Assembly: GCF_037042905.1 (NCBI RefSeq)
Contig: NC_087245.1
Location: 30,940,001-31,004,000 of the forward strand
DNA length: 64,000 nt
Direction: 5' to 3'
DNA from: Lytechinus pictus
Lineage: Eukaryota > Echinodermata > Echinoidea > Temnopleuroida > Toxopneustidae
Positions 56,908 to 64,000 of this stretch are shown piece by piece. Position 1 is the first letter of the stretch. Each line of letters starts with the position of its first letter. The translations under genes were made by a program, and so were the position numbers. Below the pieces are notes generated by a model, which was not told the DNA's origin, searched no databases, and was given only the letters and a program-made list of their open reading frames with translations.

Positions 56908-58538
56908 CACGGTTCGATATTTTTGTGTCCCTTAAGTGTGGTTTTCCCAGGAAGGCAGTAACCAGTTTTCTCAGATTTGCTTCAACATAATGGCAATACG
57001 CATTGCTCTCGTGTTGCTGGGCTTTAATTGACATGATTTCTTGTGTGAAAGAGACTTTCTTTTAACTTTTGCTTGTATAAGGAGGTTTGTCGTTGTGTTT
57101 GCAGTTAAGTTGGATGCACGGCATAAACAACACAAACATCAACCAAATCTTGATTAGATCTGTAACTGTGGGGTCACGTTTATTCCGACAGACAACTCAA
57201 AAGATCTTCTGGTCCTCTGAATAGTTTTACAAAACCATGGTCGGTGAGAGACATGTCCTGCTGCACTGTCGTCACCTTCCCAGAGAATGATTCCACCAAA
57301 AATACAGAGATACTAACATGATAGATACCGTGCCGATGCGGAGCAATTGCAGCTAGTTCACCCATTGAATTAAATTTGTTAGCAATGACAATTTTGCTTT
57401 GTCCGACAGTTAGCACACTAACCGCCAGACATGGTCAGTGCTTCGTAGCCAATCAAAACCATGGATTTTTATTGTTGTTGTTGTTGTTGTTAGATCTATC
57501 AACTTATCAGGCTTCATAATTATGTAGACGAAACGCCTAGCTGACACTCCCAGTAAGCTGAATCGGGGGAACAGTGACAGTGTTTTTGTTTAGCCATCAT
57601 CGCGTGTATAAATAATAAAAATATTTTACGAAGGCGGTTCATTTTCTAAAGTGAACAGTGATTGATGTTTTCATAATTTGTTTATCATTGATTAAGATGA
57701 GGCAGAAACCTCTTTTTTGTGAAATGAAAGTGCAATTGCTTCTGCCTTGCACATTCAAAATAAATTGTGGGCATATAGGGGCAGACTCATCATAATGACG
57801 AAACGACCAGCTATCCGAATAATAATATGCAGCTCTTTTATAGCGCATAACACATAGGTAAGCATGTCCCTATGCATTTGGATGAAATTAAGGAAAGAAA
57901 CTAGAAAGTAAGTAAAGAGTGTTAGGCACTGAATTCATTACAAGTTAAACACTTTTTCAGGGAAGTCTTTAATAATCAAGTGAACAGTGTCAAAGTTTTG
58001 TTTTAGCCAGCCTCGCGTGTATAAATAATATAAACATTTGACGTAGGCGGTTCATAAAGTAAACAGTGATCGACGATTCCATAATTTGTTATTTCATAAA
58101 GATTAGATTGAAACCTCTTTTGTGGTAGAATGAAAGTGCATTTGCTTTTACCTTCTACATTCAAAATACATTGGTGTTATATTGTCGACATGATTGACTG
58201 TAGCGGCGGACCCATCAGCCTAGTTTGACATCAATGAGTCATGACCCAGGATTCAATCAAAAACTAGACCAAGGTCTCTATTAAAAGTAAGGTGCGGTCC
58301 TAATCAGAAAAATGCGTGTGTTTCATCATTGAAATGTCTCTAGAAAAATGTCACGTCCAAAGAAATTTTTGTCTCGTGCTCACTCTAATAAAGTACAACC
58401 TGGAACGAAAAGAATCAACTGGCAGCAACCCAATTTCCCGTGCACGTTTTATGAGCAATTTGCAGAATTTAAATGCGAATGTTGGATAGGATTTTGAACG
58501 GCATTCGCATCAGGCGCATCTCTCCCCCTCTATTTCCT

Positions 58539-58573
<35 letters not shown>

Positions 58574-58898
58574 CTTTCTTTCTATCTCTCTATTTTAGAC
58601 AATCTTCATCTAAAATGCTTTTTAGAGTGGACATAACTTATTAGTCTGCATTTACACGATATTTCGGGAACTTATAGCTCATTTTCTCGATCATTGTTAG
58701 ACCGTTTCGGTCACAACTCTGTTGACATGGTTGATGCATCCATTCACATATTAAACAGGTATGATTTGAATGAAAGAAAGGAAACTTATTTCATACCTCA
58801 CCATGGAGTGCGATTGCTTTTTATCGGAAGATTCTAGACTTGAGATTAAAATGAACAATTATTAGAGAACATTGATATCGAATATACGGCTTCTGTCG
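56908..58898. other. Intergenic between the GPCR and SLC5 genes
   Basis: Contains a direct duplication (next entry), a GTT-repeat at 57472-57490, a CT-repeat at 58541-58570, and a 78-codon open frame on the minus strand at 57180-57416 with no recognised domain. The promoter of the second receptor should lie just above 56907. Confidence 0.45.
57573..58175 (+). repeat. Diverged direct duplication
   Basis: 57573-57770 and about 57980-58175 share GAACAGTG, CGCGTGTATAAATAATA, GGCGGTTCAT, AAACCTCTTTT, GAAAGTGCA and CATTCAAAATA in the same order. Function unknown. Confidence 0.7.
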
Positions 58899-61800
58899 TC
58901 ACCACCACCAAACCATAATCCCGACTGCCACCCCACAGACGACGATAGCATTGACCAAGGTAAACTGTTGCCATGTCGGGTTCTCATCAATGCTCTTTAT
59001 CATGCTAGCCTCCCCAGGAACGTCTTGATCATCGTCGGGGTTGAATCCAAGAAACCAAAATAGATATGTTTTCCATCTTGGGGTATCTATATCAGATGGA
59101 ATCAGATGCAAAAAAAATTATTATGTTTTAAAGATTTAAGTGTTAGATTATCTTGGTATAAAGAAATAACCAAAATCGAGTATCGGTCAAAATACTTTAT
59201 TCGGTGTTGAGGTTGATTAACTTGTGATTAAGAATTTATTTGTTAGAATTATAGAATGAACTTCATTTGCTACCTGTTTCTGATAGAGTACATTATCGAA
59301 TATTTGTTCAAACCTTTTAATCTCTATCAACTACACTTCCTTCTTACATTCCTTCCTTATTTCAGCAAGATAGAGCTACATACTTTCTTCGTTCTGCAGC
59401 TGCTAATTCCTGCGTCATTCCAAAACCCAGAAAACGGGCCGGCTCCCACTCTTTTCAATATCTTGCCCCCCGTCTTTGGAACACCCCCCCCCCCCCATCT
59501 CTCCGAAACCTCTCTTCTCTTGACCTCTTCAAAAAAACATCTCAAAACACACTTATTATAAACATAAACGTTAACTTGTCTTATGCCATCAACAGCGCTT
59601 TGTATCCTCTGGGAAAAAGCGCTATATAAATCCAATTATCATTATCATTAATAGGTTCAAACAGCAACGCATCATGGACGTCAAAGCAGAGGATTATATC
59701 TTGTACTATTTGTGGGACGCAACAAAAGATCCCCCCCTTTCCCATGAACAAAGGACAATCCTCTGCGCCGACGTCCACGGAACACATGTAGAAGATACGA
59801 TTTTGACTTACATCGCTATGAGCTGTCAAACTGACAGGACAAAATTTCCCCAAAAAACTCCATAGCAGCTAGTCAATGTTATTTTTCTGATGTTATGACA
59901 TGTAAGAATTATAATACTTGCCCCTTTTCTCCTTTTGCTTTTGACTTGAAAGTTCAACAGTTTGGGAACTATCTGTAGAAACATCAGTTGGCATTTTTTC
60001 TTGCATTACGAGTCTTTTCCGGACGTCCTTCACGGTTTTATTACTCCCTGCGTGAATGGTTGTAGTGTCGTTGTGATTTTGCTCTTCTTCTGGTGATTTC
60101 ATTCCACGGGTCCAGAAAGTCTTGCCAAGTATCTGGTGAATAAAAATGATATCACTGCAATGCTATTCGCAAGCACGATGCAGAGAGCATAATGGTAGGG
60201 TAGGGTAGGGTATGGACCTGAACGATTGAATACGGAATGAATGTTTGTAAATGCCTGAAATTTAACTGGATCGGACGTTTTTCGTCTAAACCTGGTGGGT
60301 AATTCAAAAAGCTGTTCGTAAAGTTACGCACGACTTGAACTTGTTCTTAGGTCATAAAAAAATTATAATTATAGGGATATCACGTTGCACAAGAAAGGAT
60401 CACCAGTCGTGCGTTAAGTCATTCGTATAAACACCCACCTGGACGCTTCATCTTAGCCGATAAGCCGTTCTTGGAATTGATTTTTGGGGTACAGACCGGC
60501 GTTTCATTCAACCGACATTAGTTGTCTGAAACCATAGGGTTAAAACAAATCAGTCAAAATTACTACTTAATCGGGTCAGCTGGGTGCAAATGTCTAGTCA
60601 TAATTGATTATGTTCTTGTCGTATTTTACTAGAACAGAGTTATTTCTGACTAGAATGTACGTCAGAAGTGTGATCAGACATATCAGTTGCACCCAGCTGA
60701 CCCGATCAACTAGTCATTCTTACTGATTTGTTTAAGAGAGCGAGTTGTCAAATCTGACCACTTTCCTTGATATTGATTGGCTGAGAAGCACTATCAAGTA
60801 CTGTGGTATCTGTCAGATAAAACTTTCTTGATAGGCCTATTGGATAAAACGTCTGGCAAGCCATTTCATGAAAGACTTCACTGACACCGAAACTTCGGCC
60901 TGATTTACGTTTGGGAGTTGAGTATTTAAGCGTACTTTGAAAATCACATATGAGATCATTTCAAAGTAATTACTTCTTTTCAAATCAAAGCTGGTCTTAA
61001 AAAATATACATTTGGGGATTAGTTTATGATTTCATTTGTACATAGTAAATGTATGCCTTGAGAGAAAAGGGACTTGTTTTGTTACTTGGCGACATAATTA
61101 TTGCGGTATGAATGTGTTGAATAGTGAATTGGTGTGTTATCATCCAGTTGGGTCTGCATTACAAGACTACGATGCTCACAATGTTGCACTATGGGTCAGG
61201 AACCTGGCCAGATGTGAGTAGTTGATGGCGTAACGTGGAGCTATCAACTTGATCAAGACTGCTGGCTCGTATGCCGTTTACCGGAACTGCAGTTGCATCT
61301 TTTCTATTCTTGCCGGATTTTCCCAACATTTTTCTGTGTTTCTTGTCTTAACACTGTACAAAAAAAATTGGGTAAAAATTTTACCACCACGAGGGTAATT
61401 ATGCGTCCAACCAATTTTGGGCAGTATTTTACCTAATGCGGGAAGCATATTCTCAAGTAAGGTTAAAAAAATAGGCAGCAATTACTTTAGAATAGGCAAA
61501 TTTTCATCAGTCACACTGGATAAATAAAATGCCCAAAAGAAATGCCCAATGTTGGATGGACACACAATTACCCTCATGGAGCACTTTTACCCAATATTTT
61601 TTTTGAGTGAATGTGCTGTCGGTCATCCAGCGTAAACATGTTAACCTCCAAACTTTGCGTCCACTGGTTGCATGAGCAGTTACATTACCTGATTGAGTGT
61701 GGGCTTAGAGGTGAACAGGCTGATGGTCCAAGTCACAACCAGGCACACCAGGGTCACGATGCAATTGTAGTAGAGGAAGTGGACATTCTTGACAACCGAA

Positions 61801-62614
61801 GGTCGGACATCCTGCGATCCACAGGCTGGGGCAGGATAGACAATGTCAAGGATCATCCGTATCACACCAAGAACCACCCCGACGGAGAAACCCCAAAAGG
61901 CTCCCTGATGACAGGAAGGAGAAAGAGAAAGTTGTAAAAACCATCGTTACTCTTTTAGAGTTTGAAATTGTAATTCCTTCCAAACTGAAAATCTTCTGCG
62001 AGAGATTTTCATATGAAGATTTGATGTAAGAACACTTTGTTAAAATGTTCATTCATACATAAATAATCTTAATTTTAATGTCCTCTTTTACATATCCGAT
62101 ACCAGAGGCGTCGATCATAGGGGGGCAGGGGGGGCAACCGCCCCACCAATGAAAATATTGGGGGGGGCAAACATATCGTTTTGCCCCCCCCCCCCAATAA
62201 TTCCGCATGTGCAAAAAATAAAATAAGATTGTAATGTTACACAGAAATCAGCAAGCGAGATTGAGATACGCAACTCGTTCTTCATCTAAAATCGTGCTCA
62301 AAATGTCCGGTTTTCAGATTAGAATAAAACAAAATTTCAGCTCGCGCTTCGCGCTCGCATCATTTCTGTAGCAAAGACCCATACTTTTCATGATTGAATA
62401 GGTGAATAGAATGTCCCGTTTTCAGTTCTATACCTCAAAAAGAACTCCCACTTCGATATGCAATAATCTTTTGTTGGATATATTTCTTGTTCTTTATTAA
62501 AAACGTCAATTAAACTCTCTTTTTTTAAGATCAAAATATCAAAATTTTCAGCTCGCGCTTCGCGCTCGCATCTATTATTTTTTAAATTTTTGAAAATTTA
62601 ATTTGTTGGTGAGA

Positions 62615-62686
<72 letters not shown>

Positions 62687-63373
62687 GGCATATGAGTGTG
62701 TGTGTGTGTTTGAGTCTGTTTGTTTTCTGTGATCGAGCGCCTTTGGAAAGTTGATTCATGATTTTGCCCCCCCCCCCCAATCTGAAAAATGGATCGACGC
62801 CTTTGTTCGATACATAAGGTGGATCAAAAAAGGTGTGTCAAACCTAGTTATACGATGTGTTTTCAGCATGTAAAGCATATACATAGCTCTTATCACACAC
62901 TACAGATCAATTTGAGAAATCTCTAAAAACATACCTCTTTTCCAAGAAGCCATTTCCTGTTTATCTCCTTATGCATTTGTATTGTATTGATGTATTTTGA
63001 TATTTAACGTTTGTAAACGCTGTATTTTATATAGTCTACTATGGAGAGCGTACCAAATGCTGGTTGTTATTATCATTAGTATTATTATCACTAAAAACCA
63101 ATGAGATTAGAATAAAACTGCTATGGATGAAAAGCCAATGGTGAATTCAAAACTATAGGATGGATCTATTAGAAAATAGCTTATAGGATTTGAGTTCTAT
63201 ATACCTTCTCGTTGGTTCTGACTGAGAGTACTCCAGAGACGAAGCAGACAAAGATAGGTGGAGCAAAGTAAGATTGCAGAGACTGGATGTACTGGAAGAG
63301 TTGGCCACCTTGTGCTACCTGGACTATGGGAACCCACAGGATACTGATGGCAACGAGGACAAGGACGAAGAGC
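58899..63373 (-). CDS. SLC5-family Na+/solute cotransporter, last four exons (partial)
   Basis: Predicted as complement(join(58899..59086, 59922..60132, 61689..61904, 63205..63373)); the 5' part lies beyond the window. The exon at 63205-63373 gives [20 protein letters not shown]...[20 protein letters not shown], the hallmark TM10-11 region of SGLT/SMIT-type cotransporters. The next begins GAFWGFSVG and reads [25 protein letters not shown]. The third is a hydrophilic cytoplasmic loop. The last encodes the final helix, ending in VWWW and a stop. Phases agree across all junctions only if the 59921 donor is GC (GCAAGT). The protein would couple Na+ entry to uptake of glucose, myo-inositol or a similar solute at the plasma membrane; the substrate cannot be told from these exons. 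Introns hold LINE tails and several MITEs. Confidence 0.88.
59340..59650 (+). mobile_element. LINE 3' fragment in an SLC5 intron
   Basis: A degenerate coding tail ([15 protein letters not shown], then [10 protein letters not shown]) resembles the common LINE C-terminus LWNSLP...[10 protein letters not shown]. It is followed by AGCGCTTTGTATCCTCTGGG, AAAAAGCGCTATATAAATCC and ATT-type repeats. Opposite orientation to the host gene. Confidence 0.7.
59672..59786. mobile_element. Small inverted-repeat element in an SLC5 intron
   Basis: TGGACGTCAAAGCAGAGGAT on the left pairs with ATCCTCTGCGCCGACGTCCA on the right. An open frame across it on each strand is a by-product of the symmetry. Confidence 0.55.
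60542..60735. mobile_element. MITE with AAACAAATCAGT ends in an SLC5 intron
   Basis: AAACAAATCAGTCAAAATTA, then ATCGGGTCAGCTGGGTGCAA, and at the right TTGCACCCAGCTGACCCGAT, then ACTGATTTGTTT: terminal inverted repeats of about 50 bp with small mismatches. Confidence 0.75.
61352..61612. mobile_element. MITE with GGGTAAAA-type ends, copy 3
   Basis: CACTGTACAAAAAAAATTGG then GTAAAA at the left, TTTTACCCAATATTTTTTTT then GAGTG at the right. Related to 594-780 and 35048-35262. Confidence 0.65.
62103..62805. mobile_element. hAT-like non-autonomous element
   Basis: Ends CAGAGGCGTCGATC and GATCGACGCCTTTG with flanks TCCGATAC (62095-62102) and TTCGATAC (62806-62813), an 8-bp duplication with one mismatch. 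Contains C/G-runs next to both ends, two GCTCGCGCTTCGCGCTCGC palindromes (about 62341-62359 and 62552-62570) and a TG/TA microsatellite (62617-62680). Confidence 0.78.
62915..63092 (+). mobile_element. LINE/SINE-type 3' tail in an SLC5 intron
   Basis: LINE-like coding tail (about 62915-62960, TCTAAAAACATACCTCTTTT) followed by TTTGTAAACGCTGTATTTTA and TTATTATCATTAGTATTATT. Degenerate. Confidence 0.5.
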
Positions 63374-64000
63374 CTTAAGAGATAAAGATAAAACCGAGTT
63401 GTATGATCTGCTAAATAAATAATGAATGGCGGAATCATCTTGATCATTGTATATGCTTTTCTATTCAATTCAATTTGCATTATTTCATTCTCGATTAACA
63501 CTATGCGTAATACCGAAAATATAAGGGACTAGTAACAAGCAAAAGTAATATGAAAACGAAATGGACAACTGCATAAATAAAGCCAAGAGGCCTTGTATGA
63601 GCACAGTTCCCACATTATGGATTACGTAGATTGCATTGTAAAGAAAGGGTAAGAAAAAAATATGTTACAAGGTAACAATAGAAATACAAAATTTCAGATA
63701 ATAATAACTGTAGATTTGTAGAGCGGACATACAGATAAGTTGCATAAAACTTATTCAAGCCAATTACACCTCTGATGTTGCGTTTTTACAAGCTTTGATT
63801 TCTGTTTGGTCAAGTAGTCATGAAAAGCAGCTGTTATCCCTACGACACTTTTCACGCTGTTTAGTTTACATTCCCTCACATCGCAAAAGAGTAGTAAAAA
63901 TAAACGCCAAAACAGCTTCACTTATATTTTTTTATCAAATATGAAGAAAAGTTTCTTCCATGTTCATGCATGCATGAAGTATGATGAGTGAAATAAGGAA
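63374..64000. other. Intron of the SLC5 gene at the right edge
   Basis: No further exon of the cotransporter is recognisable on the minus strand, so the upstream exon must lie beyond 64000. AT-rich with no clear repeat. Confidence 0.5.

Noticed and set aside
59581-59865. Overlapping open frames on both strands in an SLC5 intron
   Set aside because: They derive from the inverted-repeat element at 59672-59786 and a LINE tail.
1-64000. CRISPR arrays, operons and bacterial promoters
   Set aside because: The window is eukaryotic; the repeats seen are inverted or microsatellite, not regularly spaced direct repeats with unique spacers.

Overview
The window is AT-rich animal genomic DNA with intron-split genes, tRNA-derived SINEs, LINE remnants, LTR retrotransposons and many small inverted-repeat elements. 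Gene content (adenosine deaminase, an SLC5-type Na+/solute cotransporter, a STKLD1-like pseudokinase, an NHL-repeat protein, two intronless rhodopsin-type receptors) and a CsRn1-like Ty3/gypsy element suggest a marine invertebrate, most likely an echinoderm such as a sea urchin. That taxonomic call is inference; no ribosomal or mitochondrial marker is present.

Layout. 1-4.8 kb: no gene, a chain of foldback/MITE elements. 4.8-7.5 kb (-): two-exon STKLD1-like pseudokinase. 9.1-20.6 kb (+): complete nine-exon adenosine deaminase, head to head with the pseudokinase, introns full of MITEs. 20.6-25.1 kb: gene-free with foldback and hAT-like elements. 25.1-32.9 kb (-): full-length Ty3/gypsy element with 1077-bp LTRs, a tRNA-Ser primer site and one gag-pol frame of 1550 codons. 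33.0-34.1 kb (-): intronless NHL-repeat gene. 34.1-38.2 kb: repeats. 38.2-43.7 kb (+): CsRn1-type Ty3/gypsy element with identical 876-bp LTRs, tRNA-Trp primer site, a capsid-less mini-Gag, a textbook -1 frameshift signal (slippery heptamer plus H-type pseudoknot) and intact pol. 44-46.5 kb: LINE fragments, one split by a Tc1/mariner-like element. 47.4-48.5 and 55.7-56.9 kb (-): two paralogous GPCR genes, the second with a tandemly duplicated 3' end; between them lie a decayed LINE and a 1.6-kb hAT-like element. 58.9-63.4 kb (-): the last four exons of an SLC5 cotransporter that continues beyond the right edge.

The host genes do not form an obvious pathway; they are independent eukaryotic loci. 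The most informative material is in the retroelements: a complete recoding module at the gag/pol junction of the CsRn1-like copy, its missing capsid despite identical LTRs, and in the other element an LTR-borne start codon, YY1-like site and splice donor that would join in frame to gag. Three elements with hAT-like ends and 8-bp target duplications, and a sequence core shared by several foldback families, are further leads. Exon structures were worked out by eye from splice consensus, reading frame and family knowledge; no alignment or search was run.
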